From positions 28,505 through 92,504 of the forward strand of contig CAMDDP010000006.1 in NCBI GenBank assembly GCA_945892775.1: a stretch of 64,000 nt of DNA, given 5' to 3'. A model generated the notes under the pieces. That model saw only the letters and a program-made list of their open reading frames with translations, was not told where the DNA came from and ran no database searches. The DNA is from Chitinophaga pinensis (lineage in GTDB: Bacteria; Bacteroidota; Bacteroidia; Chitinophagales; UBA10324). A program made the translations under genes and the position numbers. Shown here in pieces: positions 19,076 to 27,528 of the stretch. Within the stretch, counting starts at the first letter, position 1. The number at the start of each line of letters is the position of its first letter.

Positions 19076-19228
19076 ATGCAAACAAATTTTACACTTGTAA
19101 TCGCCTTTCTACTGAGCTGCCAATTTTCTAACGCTCAATTAACTATTCAAACAGGATTAAGTGATACAGCGATGACATCGTTGTTAGAAGGTTTGGGAGT
19201 CAGCATTTCAAACCTGACAATTAAATAA
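19076..19228 (+). pseudogene. Truncated choice-of-anchor-L surface protein (signal peptide plus domain start)
   Basis: 50 codons: a signal peptide (VIAFLLSCQFSNAQ), then LTIQTGLSDTAMTSLLEGLGVSISNLTI, which matches how I remember the start of choice-of-anchor L domains in T9SS proteins. The frame ends at TAA 19226-19228, just where the domain should continue. Those proteins are normally several hundred residues long, so this looks like the 5' stump of a deleted gene. The next small open frame starts on the adjacent base in the same frame. Confidence 0.55.
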
Positions 19229-19483
19229 ATGAAAAAAATATTACTTACAGAATTATATATTCCAGCAAATAGTATTGAATCCAACTTAATATTTGTCATT
19301 AACAACAACCTATTAATTAATGCCACAATAAAATTTAACATCGAATTAAAAGATGAAGAAATAAAGTACTGGTTCAGTAATTTATCTTACGACCAAGAGA
19401 AAAATATTTTAAGTGGTTATTTTAATTTTATCACTTCTGTCGAGAATCTTTATACGACTCGAATAACTTTTGTAGGAAAATAA
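19229..19483 (+). CDS. Hypothetical 84-residue protein directly after a stop codon, same frame
   Basis: ATG 19229 immediately follows the TAA of the upstream stump and is in the same frame. The sequence (KKILLTELYIPANSIESNLIFVINN ... YTTRITFVGK) has no recognised motif, signal peptide or membrane helix. It alternates beta-like segments. It could be the remnant of a longer gene's 3' end brought here by deletion, or a small gene translated by coupling. A strong terminator follows at 19514. Confidence 0.35.
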   Translation: MKKILLTELYIPANSIESNLIFVINNNLLINATIKFNIELKDEEIKYWFSNLSYDQEKNILSGYFNFITSVENLYTTRITFVGK

Positions 19484-19513
19484 ATTAAAATCCAATTTAA
19501 TTATTATCAAAAT

Positions 19514-19548
19514 AAAAGAACCACATTGGTTTTCAATGTGGTTCTTTT
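19514..19548. terminator. Strong bidirectional hairpin terminator
   Basis: A perfect 15 bp stem, 19514-19528 with 19534-19548, and a 5 nt loop. One side begins AAAA and the other ends TTTT, so it works for both the plus-strand frame ending at 19483 and the minus-strand DUF3276 gene. Confidence 0.85.
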
Positions 19549-19566
19549 AAATTTATTTTCAAACAA

Positions 19567-20109
19567 TTACCATTTCAAATCATCATCATTACCCGCTGGT
19601 GTTGATGAAGAATTATTACTTTCGGTTGACTTGTCGTCGTGCAATTTCACATCCTCCTGAGCGTTGCCAGTATTGACATCTCCTGAAGTTGAATTTTCAA
19701 CTATTCTCCCTACGCTTCCCTCATCATTATTAGTTGAATATTTTTCGCCAGAAGAAAAACCAGTAGCTTCCATTGGTGGATTTAATGCTTGTTCAGCACG
19801 CATGCGATCATACTCTTCTTGTTTTTTAGCAAACTCATCGTAATCATACTCGGGCATACGCTCGGTCTTTACGTGGTTCACCACATCATTCATCGACTCC
19901 ATAAACTTGTTAAAGTCTTCTTTGTACAAATAAATTTTATGACGATCGTAACCTCCATCCTGGCGTTTTTTACTTTCAGTGATGGTGATATAAAAGTCAT
20001 TACCTTTTGTTTCTCTTACATCTAAAAAATAAGTGCGCCTACGGCCTGCTCTCATTTTAATAGTGTAAACCGGCTCCTCTCTTTGCCCTTTAAAATTGTT
20101 TTCTTCCAC
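19567..20109 (-). CDS. DUF3276 / PUR-alpha-like nucleic-acid-binding protein, GTG start
   Basis: 180 residues. The core, residues about 13-85 (YTIKMRAGRRRTYFLDVRETKGNDFYITITESKK ... RHKIYLYKEDFNKF), matches the bacterial PUR repeat that binds single-stranded DNA or RNA. The C-terminal 90 residues are acidic, Ser/Asn-rich and probably disordered. The GTG start (20107-20109) is the only one that fits the core. A full promoter lies at 20155-20184, leaving a leader of about 40 nt. Confidence 0.85.
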   Translation of the reverse strand: MEENNFKGQREEPVYTIKMRAGRRRTYFLDVRETKGNDFYITITESKKRQDGGYDRHKIYLYKEDFNKFMESMNDVVNHVKTERMPEYDYDEFAKKQEEYDRMRAEQALNPPMEATGFSSGEKYSTNNDEGSVGRIVENSTSGDVNTGNAQEDVKLHDDKSTESNNSSSTPAGNDDDLKW

Positions 20110-20154
20110 TTGATTTATTTTAGTAAATGATTGAATCTTAGATTATGTGCGTCA

Positions 20155-20184
20155 CAAATATAGATTTTTCGGATAGCTACCAAA
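20155..20184 (-). promoter_or_regulatory. Promoter of the DUF3276 gene
   Basis: On the minus strand TTTG (20184-20181), 18 bp, TATATTTG (20162-20155). It overlaps the 3' end region of nothing: the ABC gene stops at 20191, so DUF3276 has its own transcript. Confidence 0.75.
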
Positions 20185-20190
20185 ATATTC

Positions 20191-21972
20191 TTAATTTTTT
20201 TCTTCAGACTGCTGTAATTCATAAAGCTGGTAGTATATACCTTTCTGTAAAAGCAATTGTTCATGAGTGCCCTCTTCAGCAATTTTTCCTTTATTGAGCA
20301 CAATGATTTTATCGAATTGAATTAATGTAGAGATTCTATGCGTTATAACAATGGCAGTCTTTTCTTTAAACACTTCATTAAACTGCTGAAGAATGCGGTG
20401 TTCGGTTTTTGCATCTACTGCCGATAAGCAATCATCTAAAACTAATATGGAAGGATTTTTAATTAACGCTCTTGCAATAGAAATCCTTTGTTTTTGCCCA
20501 CCAGAAAGCATAACCCCTCTTTCACCCACCACCGTATTATAGCTATGTTGCAATCTTAAAATTTCAACAGCAACCGAAGATCGCTTTGCATATTCTTTTA
20601 CCAGAACCTCATCAATAATATTATTTCCAAATGCTATATTATTTGTAACAGTATCAGAAAAAAGCAAAACATCCTGTGGCACTACTCCTACCTGTTCACG
20701 CAAATCCTTTAAGTTAATTGAACGAACATCAACACCATCTAATAAAATACTTCCTTCTGTCACATCAAATACTCGTGTAAATAAATTTGCGATAGTAGTT
20801 TTTCCTGCTCCAGTTCTACCGATAATTGCTATCTTCTCTCCTTTTTTTAAATGAAAAGAAATATTCTTTAATCCTATAGTCCCGGTATTATCGTAAGTAA
20901 ACGAAACATTGTGGAATTCTACATTACCCCCAATCGTATGTTTTTTATTTGTTGGGTTTTTTATTTTAGGTTCAATTAGAAGGAACTCATCTAATCTTTT
21001 TTGTGAAACTGATGCTCGCTGTATTAAAGCCATCACCCAACCCATAGAAGCAATTGGCCAGGTTAGCATATTTATATACATAAAAAATTCGGCAATATTT
21101 CCTGTAGTAATTTGCCCATTCATCACTTTATTTCCACCAATAAAAACCAATGAAATTGTACTTAAACCAACCAATATAAAAACAGTTGGAAAGAAAAAAG
21201 ATTCTACCCTGGCAAGCTTCATTTGCCGTTTTGTATATTCAATACTTTCTTCAGTAAAATATTGTTTGGCTAATTCCTCTTGTACATATGCTTTTACTAC
21301 CCTTATACCCGAATATGTTTCATGCGCTACAGAGGTAAGCACACTTAGTTGCGATTGAATTGCCTCACTTCTTTTTTGTATAATACTATTTACAAAAAAT
21401 ATACAAGCTGCTAAAACTGGAAGTGGAGCCAATGCATACAAAGTCAATTCTTTATTCACATGGTACATAGTATAGGAAACCATGGTAAATAAAATTAAAG
21501 TGTTAAATATGTACATAATTGCAGGCCCAGTATAATTACGAACTCGCGAAACATCTTCCGTTATTCGCGACATTAAATCACCTGTGTTATTATCCTTATA
21601 AAATGATTGGTCAAGCTCCTGATAATGATTATATAATTCGTTCTTCTGGTCGTATTCAATGTGTCGCGACATTACAATCATTGTTTGTCGCATAAAAAAC
21701 AAGAAAAAACCTCTCAATAATGCAAATACAAAAATAATGATTGAAAATGCGACAATACTTTTTGTAAGTATGGAACCAAACGAGCTCGATAATGAAAAGC
21801 CGTTCAACAACGATGCAAATTTTACCTGACTAATTGTGAAATCAATTGCAAAACGAACCACTTTAGGAGACATTATCGCAAATAGATTACTGAAGAAAAT
21901 AAATATGACTCCAAGCCCGAACCTCCATCGATATTTCCAAAAATATTTATTAAGACTAATTAAATTTTTCAC
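20191..21972 (-). CDS. ABC exporter, fused permease and ATPase (MsbA/multidrug type), GTG start
   Basis: 593 residues. A six-helix transmembrane domain occupies about residues 15-320 and the ATPase 345-590. Walker A GRTGAGKTT is at 385-393, signature LSGGQ at 489-493, Walker B VLDD at 511-514, switch His545. The residue after the Walker B Asp, normally catalytic Glu, is Asp514 (LDDCLSAVD), as in one half of heterodimeric exporters. Start is GTG 21970-21972. Exports lipid or drug; substrate not predictable. Divergent from leucine dehydrogenase. Confidence 0.9.
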   Translation of the reverse strand: MKNLISLNKYFWKYRWRFGLGVIFIFFSNLFAIMSPKVVRFAIDFTISQVKFASLLNGFSLSSSFGSILTKSIVAFSIIIFVFALLRGFFLFFMRQTMIVMSRHIEYDQKNELYNHYQELDQSFYKDNNTGDLMSRITEDVSRVRNYTGPAIMYIFNTLILFTMVSYTMYHVNKELTLYALAPLPVLAACIFFVNSIIQKRSEAIQSQLSVLTSVAHETYSGIRVVKAYVQEELAKQYFTEESIEYTKRQMKLARVESFFFPTVFILVGLSTISLVFIGGNKVMNGQITTGNIAEFFMYINMLTWPIASMGWVMALIQRASVSQKRLDEFLLIEPKIKNPTNKKHTIGGNVEFHNVSFTYDNTGTIGLKNISFHLKKGEKIAIIGRTGAGKTTIANLFTRVFDVTEGSILLDGVDVRSINLKDLREQVGVVPQDVLLFSDTVTNNIAFGNNIIDEVLVKEYAKRSSVAVEILRLQHSYNTVVGERGVMLSGGQKQRISIARALIKNPSILVLDDCLSAVDAKTEHRILQQFNEVFKEKTAIVITHRISTLIQFDKIIVLNKGKIAEEGTHEQLLLQKGIYYQLYELQQSEEKN

Positions 21973-21987
21973 TCAGTTTCTTTACTT

Positions 21988-22017
21988 TTTGCAACTTGGA
22001 AAATAAACATAGCTTTG
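21988..22017 (+). promoter_or_regulatory. Promoter of leucine dehydrogenase
   Basis: TTTG (21988-21991), 18 bp, TAGCTTTG (22010-22017). Transcription should begin near 22023, about 40 nt before the ATG at 22062. Confidence 0.7.
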
Positions 22018-22061
22018 CGCCCCGGCTTAGGGCACAATTCTAAACATAAAATTCGGACTGC

Positions 22062-23168
22062 ATGACAATGGTAAAAAGTAAAGTTGAGGCAGCTATTCAA
22101 ACACCTGGAATATTTGAGCAAATAAGCGGATATGATCATGAACAGGTTGTTTTTTTCAATGACAAAGCAAGTGGTTTAAAATCAATTGTCGCCATTCACA
22201 ACACAATTCTTGGCCCAGCTTTGGGTGGAACACGATTTTGGAATTACAATAATGAAGCAGAAGCCATTCACGATGTACTTCGCCTCAGCCGTGGAATGAC
22301 TTTTAAAGCCGCAGTTGCTGGATTAAATCTTGGCGGTGGAAAGGCTATTATTATTGGCAATTCACGCACCGATAAATCGGAGGCAATGATGCGCCGTTAC
22401 GGAAAGTTTATAGATAGTTTGAGTGGAAAATATATTACTGCTGAGGATGTGGGGACCACCACTCGTGACATGGAGTGGATAAAACTTGAAACAGAACATG
22501 TAACGGGCATTCCTGAAAATATGGGTGGAAGTGGTGATCCTTCTCCTTTTACAGCCTATGGAACATTTCTTGGAATAAAGGCTTCAGTAAAAGAAATGTG
22601 TGGAAATGATGATTTGAGTGGAAAAAAAGTAGCTGTTCAGGGTATCGGACATGTAGGTGAGACTTTAATAAAGCATCTAGTTGAAGCGGGAGCAAAAGTT
22701 ACCGTAACTGATATTCATGCTGATCGAATTCAGCACATGATAAAAAAATTTAAAGTAAACGGGGTTGAACCAGATTCAATTTATGATTTAGATGTAGATA
22801 TATATGCTCCATGTGCTTTAGGCGCAACTTTGAATATTAATAATATTGAAAGATTAAAATGCAACATTGTTGCTGGTGCGGCCAATAATCAATTAGCCGA
22901 TGAATTGGTTCATGGCAATTTGTTAATTGAAAAAGGAATTTTATACGCTCCTGATTTTGTTATTAATGCTGGTGGTTTAATAAATGTTTCAGATGAATTA
23001 GACGGCTATAATCGCGAAAGAGTAATGAGTCAGACTGAAAGAATTTATGATAGACTTTTAGAAATATTTAGCATAGCAAAAGCGAGCAACAGCACAACCC
23101 AACATGCAGCAATGCAAATAGCAAATAAAAGGTTAAAAGATATGGCCGAATTGAATGCAAGACTTTAA
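22062..23168 (+). CDS. Leucine dehydrogenase (Glu/Leu/Phe/Val dehydrogenase family)
   Basis: 368 residues. NAD-dependent oxidative deamination of branched-chain amino acids, supplying precursors of iso-branched fatty acids common in this phylum. LGPALGGTRFW, the catalytic-Lys segment LNLGGGKA and the ITAEDVGTT segment form the substrate site. The nucleotide fold has VAVQGIGHVGETL. Length fits leucine dehydrogenase better than the longer glutamate dehydrogenases. Followed by nusB after 63 bp on the same strand. Confidence 0.9.
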   Translation: MTMVKSKVEAAIQTPGIFEQISGYDHEQVVFFNDKASGLKSIVAIHNTILGPALGGTRFWNYNNEAEAIHDVLRLSRGMTFKAAVAGLNLGGGKAIIIGNSRTDKSEAMMRRYGKFIDSLSGKYITAEDVGTTTRDMEWIKLETEHVTGIPENMGGSGDPSPFTAYGTFLGIKASVKEMCGNDDLSGKKVAVQGIGHVGETLIKHLVEAGAKVTVTDIHADRIQHMIKKFKVNGVEPDSIYDLDVDIYAPCALGATLNINNIERLKCNIVAGAANNQLADELVHGNLLIEKGILYAPDFVINAGGLINVSDELDGYNRERVMSQTERIYDRLLEIFSIAKASNSTTQHAAMQIANKRLKDMAELNARL

Positions 23169-23231
23169 ATAAAAAAATCTTTAATAGAAAAGCAGTATTG
23201 ATTTTTCATAGTTCTTTATAATTAATGTAAC

Positions 23232-24200
23232 ATGTTGTTAAGCAGAAGAAATGTTCGAATTAAAGTAATGCAGGTGCTTTATACGCATGAACAAAGTCCC
23301 GATATTCCGTATACTACTTTAGAAAAATCATTAAAAGAAAGAGTCAACAATTCTTTTCGACTACTCATTTACAATTTATATCTGATTACAAAAACTGCTG
23401 AGTACTCAGTTGAAGACGCTGGGCATAAATCATCCAAACATTTACCAACCGAAGCTGATGCAAAATTCTCTGTTCATATTTATCACAATCCCATAATTCA
23501 AAAAATAGTATTAGATGAAAATTTCAAACGAATAATTCGTGAACAGAAACTATCCTATATACCAAATACTGATTATTTCAGAAGTTGGTTCAAAGCATTG
23601 GAAGACACTTCTGCTTACAAAAATTATATTCAAAGTGAAAATTCACCAATTGAAGAAGATAAAAGATTAATTTTATTTCTTTTTCGAAAAGTTTTATTGT
23701 TGAGTGAATTATTTACACAACATGTGGAAGACTCTTTTACCACTTGGAATGATGACTCCATAATAATTGAAAATCAACTGGTAATTTTAATTGATAAAAT
23801 CTCAACTCAAGTTGAAAATGAAATCATAAACGGCAATAAGAAAACAATCAAATTTCCAGAACTAATGAATGATGAACACGAGTTTTCATCTGAACTTTTA
23901 AATCGTGTTTATTACAACGAAAAACATCTAGGTGAATTAATAACCCCCAAATTAGAGAATTGGGACAAAGAAAGATTGGCGCAAATAGATTTGATGTTGA
24001 TGAAAATGGCGCTAGCTGAAATGTTATACTTTCCTAATATCCCGTTGAAAGCCACCATTAACGAATACATAGACATTGCCAAAAACTATAGCACCCCTAA
24101 AAGTGGCGAGTTTATCAATGGAATTCTTGATAAAATTATGAAAGAATTAAAAGAGGCAGGACTATTAAAAAAAGAAGGAAGAGGATTAATTGAGAATTAA
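23232..24200 (+). CDS. nusB: Transcription antitermination factor NusB, long Bacteroidota form
   Basis: 322 residues against about 140 in E. coli NusB. It opens with the typical RRNVRIKVMQVLY helix. The canonical C-terminal NusB half (DKERLAQIDLMLMKMALAEMLYFPNIPLKATINEYIDIAKNYSTPKSGEFINGILDKI) is complete. The extra length is a helical middle insertion, as in other Bacteroidota. Role: with NusE (S10), antitermination of rRNA transcription. Start ATG 23232 fits the family N-terminus. Confidence 0.92.
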   Translation: MLLSRRNVRIKVMQVLYTHEQSPDIPYTTLEKSLKERVNNSFRLLIYNLYLITKTAEYSVEDAGHKSSKHLPTEADAKFSVHIYHNPIIQKIVLDENFKRIIREQKLSYIPNTDYFRSWFKALEDTSAYKNYIQSENSPIEEDKRLILFLFRKVLLLSELFTQHVEDSFTTWNDDSIIIENQLVILIDKISTQVENEIINGNKKTIKFPELMNDEHEFSSELLNRVYYNEKHLGELITPKLENWDKERLAQIDLMLMKMALAEMLYFPNIPLKATINEYIDIAKNYSTPKSGEFINGILDKIMKELKEAGLLKKEGRGLIEN

Positions 24201-24238
24201 TTTTCTATTTTAGACTTAATAATTTTCAACAAGTTATT

Positions 24239-25615
24239 TTAGCTACTAAACTCTATAACCTTCACTTTGTTTTTAAAAATGTATTGCCTGATTATTTGTT
24301 GCGTATCCCTATTATCAGCGTAATTATTAATAGTATCCAATAGTTCATTCCACCCGGAAATAGCATTTTGTTCATCGATGTAACCGAAGCCTTTGTATCG
24401 GCCATCTTCCAAACAAACCACAGCTTTCTCTCCATGAGTTCTACCCTGCTCTACGATGGCAAGATTATGCTTTGTTTCATGACTTAGATACTTGATAGCT
24501 TTCTGAACCCGTTTATTGTATACATCTGGTAATTCAATACCTACACAGGCCCCATTGCATTGATGTACGCTGTGATAAAAACATGCCCCCTTACTTTCGT
24601 ACAAACCAGAGAGTTTTTGACAGAGCCGATAATTTTCAAGAATGTGCTGCATGGCAGCGCGAGCTTCTTTTAAAGTTGAAAAAGTCACGATGGCCTCTTT
24701 TTCATTTGTATCTATTGCCTCTGGAGATAAACACAAATATCCACTTTCGTTTTTTGCTAGACAAATACCAAAATTAAATCTTGCCCTTCGCAACGCTTTA
24801 TTAAAAAATGGTTGATGCTTTTTTATTTCCTCAGATTCCAACAACAATGCAATCAATTCGCTTCCTGTTAAAGTAAACGAAACATCAACAATCATTCGCT
24901 TCATCATTCCTGCTTTTTTCGAATTCTTTCCATCTAAATGCTCCATCACTCTTGTACGAATACTATTACTCTTTCCAATATATATTATACGACCATCTTC
25001 ATTGTGCAAATAATAAATCCCTGTAGATTCAGGAAGTGAATCAAATTTTTCTCTGTTCAAATTAGAATGCAAACCAGTAAAGGCAAATCGAGAAGGGAAA
25101 GCTCTTGACTCAATGTATTCCTTATTTAAACCATACAATAATTCAAACAACTTTGCAGTAGCTACCGCATCGCCACTAGCACGATGGCGATCATTTACTT
25201 TAATTCCTACAGAGGCACAAAGAGTTCCCAAACTGTAAGATATCTTTCCCGGAATAAGCGCACGGCTTAACCGAACAGTACATAAATTATTTCGCTTAAA
25301 ATTATAGCCAAGCTGACTGAATTCGCTTCGTATAAAATTATAATCAAATGCAACATTATGAGCAACAAAAATATTTCCTTCAGTCATCTCCAAAATTTTT
25401 TTTGCCACATCACAAAAACGAGGAGCACCTTGAACCATTGTATCGCTTATTCCAGTGAGCCGAGTAATGTTCCAGGGAATACTTCTTTCAGGGTTTATTA
25501 ATGTACTGAACTGATCAATAACCTTAACGCCATCATGAACAATAATTGCAATTTCAGTAATGCGGTGATAAGGTGCATTTCCTCCTGTAGTTTCTATGTC
25601 GATGATGGAATACAA
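24239..25615 (-). CDS. DEDDh exonuclease fused to UvrC/Cho-like GIY-YIG endonuclease, TTG start
   Basis: 458 residues. Residues 1-165 are a DnaQ-type exonuclease (IIDIETTGG with catalytic Asp/Glu, VAHNVAFDYNFI, RHRASGDAVAT). From about 190, GIYYLHNEDGRIIYIGKSNSIRTRVMEHL is a GIY-YIG nuclease as in UvrC and Cho. The C-terminal third resembles the Cho tail, including paired cysteines (KGACFYHSVHQCNGACVG). A DNA repair role is likely. The TTG start (25613-25615) is five residues before the active-site strand and overlaps a TAAATTTG box, so the true transcript start is uncertain. Confidence 0.88.
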   Translation of the reverse strand: MYSIIDIETTGGNAPYHRITEIAIIVHDGVKVIDQFSTLINPERSIPWNITRLTGISDTMVQGAPRFCDVAKKILEMTEGNIFVAHNVAFDYNFIRSEFSQLGYNFKRNNLCTVRLSRALIPGKISYSLGTLCASVGIKVNDRHRASGDAVATAKLFELLYGLNKEYIESRAFPSRFAFTGLHSNLNREKFDSLPESTGIYYLHNEDGRIIYIGKSNSIRTRVMEHLDGKNSKKAGMMKRMIVDVSFTLTGSELIALLLESEEIKKHQPFFNKALRRARFNFGICLAKNESGYLCLSPEAIDTNEKEAIVTFSTLKEARAAMQHILENYRLCQKLSGLYESKGACFYHSVHQCNGACVGIELPDVYNKRVQKAIKYLSHETKHNLAIVEQGRTHGEKAVVCLEDGRYKGFGYIDEQNAISGWNELLDTINNYADNRDTQQIIRQYIFKNKVKVIEFSS

Positions 25616-25724
25616 ATTTAGATAAAGGTTGTTAGGTACTAGCTTTTAGAATTTATATTACGCAAGATATTTCATGCAATTTTCAATACAAGTGCTTAAT
25701 ATCAACAAAAGACATTGAATAAAT

Positions 25725-27479
25725 TTATTTACACAAATCGCGAACGGCGTTGGGAGCAATGTTGTGACCGAGTTGGGCAGCTTTTCTTAAATCGTTGCAT
25801 GCTTCATCTTTTCGTCCGAGGTTGAAATAAACTATTCCGCGATTGTAATAGGGGTCGGCGAAATTCACATCGAATTCAATTGCCTTGGTGTAATCTTCCA
25901 ATGCTCCGTTATTATCTCCCATAGTAGAGCGAACACTTCCACGATTGCTATAAGCCGTTGCAAATTTCGGATCAATGCTCAGTGCTTTGTTCAGGTACTT
26001 GATGGCTGTATCATTATAAACCCTCTGCATATTTTTATTCTGCAAACCCTGTTGCCAGAAAATTAAACCAATATTACTCCAGGTATCACAATTATCGGGA
26101 CTTAAACTTAATGAGTGCTTGTAATCTTTCATGGCTTTTTCCAGCTCTCCTGATTTTTTAAATAAAACACCGCGATTGTTGTAAGCCAATGCCACTTCAT
26201 TTCCTTTATCAATCACATCAGTCCATAGGGTCATACCATCTTTCCAAACCTGAGTGCGCTGGTGGGTCATAAAACTGTAAGCACCTGTCATTACTACTAA
26301 CAATGCAGTTGCAATGCTTTTGTAAGAAGTGTTTTTATACAATTCAAATAAACCAAAAGCGAACAACAGAAAAACTCCGATAGATGGAATGTAACTATAG
26401 CGGTCGGCAATAACAGCTCCGCCAACGGGAAGCAATTGTAATACCAACGCAACTGTAATTGCATAAAACCCAATGCTGAATAAAATCTTATTTGTTTTTT
26501 TAAACGAGTAAAAAACACCTGCAATTATGGCAATGAAAATTACCGGATAGCCATAATAAACTGAAGGAATGCTCTCGCCTGTTTTTGCAGGATAGGGATA
26601 GTAGGCACTAAGATTTATTGGAATGATTATTTTAAAAATGTAGGTAACGAAACCGTAACAAGCAAAAACAATTCGTTGAGGGAAACTGAATACAGCATCC
26701 TGAATGGCTCCTAAATCCTGTTGTGCTTTAATAGCAACTACCCCGAATATTATCGAGAGAATAAAGAATGGAATTTTTTCGATGAAAATTTTTGTTTCGA
26801 TTTTTCTCCCCATAAAATAATCAATCAGGACTAAAACAATGGTGAGCGATACACCAACCCCTTTTGAAAACAATGAACACAAAAAGAACAGCAAACTGAA
26901 TATGAAGTATTTTTTGTTGTAATCATTTTTCAAATATTTAATATACCAGATTAAGGAAGAGAGAAAGAAACAGGTGTACATTAAATCTTTTAATTCGCTC
27001 ACCCAAGCAACAGATTCAACATGTATGGGGTGAATACCAAACAGCAAACTTACTACTACTGCAATTTCAAAAACACCAGTAATTTCAAGTATTACAAATA
27101 ACACGAGTGATGTGTTTATCAAATGAATGATGAGATTGACCGTGTGATAGGCAGTTGGATCTAATTGGACAAATGAATAAATCCATGTATAAACCATCAT
27201 GACCAACGGATGATAATTTCCCATCCAGAATGAAGTGAACAATATTTTTAAATCAAAATGACGAATCATCTGATTGGTTTCAATGTAACGATCATCATCA
27301 AGATTTACGAAGCCATTGCTGAGGGCAGGCAAGTAAGCAATCAAAGTCAGCAACAATATTCCGCCGAGTGCCATCCAGATTTTCTTTTTTTCGGTCGCAC
27401 TCATATTTTTTTTATGAGCTTTTAATTTTTGCGTATGAAGCATCTGGTGTGGATTCCTCTTATTCTTCAATTTGGCCAT
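25725..27479 (-). CDS. Multi-pass membrane protein with C-terminal TPR repeats (TMTC-like), copy A
   Basis: 584 residues from ATG 27477-27479. About ten hydrophobic helices (residues 45-400) follow a basic N-terminus. The first extracytoplasmic loop has NGFVNLDDDRYIETN, an acidic motif like that of GT-C glycosyltransferases. Four or five TPR units follow (ALAYNNRGVLFKKSGELEKAMKDYKHSLSL and similar). This architecture matches TMTC/DUF1736-type proteins, some of which are protein O-mannosyltransferases. Enzyme activity here is inference. A close paralogue lies just upstream on the same strand. Confidence 0.75.
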   Translation of the reverse strand: MAKLKNKRNPHQMLHTQKLKAHKKNMSATEKKKIWMALGGILLLTLIAYLPALSNGFVNLDDDRYIETNQMIRHFDLKILFTSFWMGNYHPLVMMVYTWIYSFVQLDPTAYHTVNLIIHLINTSLVLFVILEITGVFEIAVVVSLLFGIHPIHVESVAWVSELKDLMYTCFFLSSLIWYIKYLKNDYNKKYFIFSLLFFLCSLFSKGVGVSLTIVLVLIDYFMGRKIETKIFIEKIPFFILSIIFGVVAIKAQQDLGAIQDAVFSFPQRIVFACYGFVTYIFKIIIPINLSAYYPYPAKTGESIPSVYYGYPVIFIAIIAGVFYSFKKTNKILFSIGFYAITVALVLQLLPVGGAVIADRYSYIPSIGVFLLFAFGLFELYKNTSYKSIATALLVVMTGAYSFMTHQRTQVWKDGMTLWTDVIDKGNEVALAYNNRGVLFKKSGELEKAMKDYKHSLSLSPDNCDTWSNIGLIFWQQGLQNKNMQRVYNDTAIKYLNKALSIDPKFATAYSNRGSVRSTMGDNNGALEDYTKAIEFDVNFADPYYNRGIVYFNLGRKDEACNDLRKAAQLGHNIAPNAVRDLCK

Positions 27480-27528
27480 GGTATAGAAATAAAAATAAAA
27501 TTGCAATTAAAATTTTTCACTTAATCTT

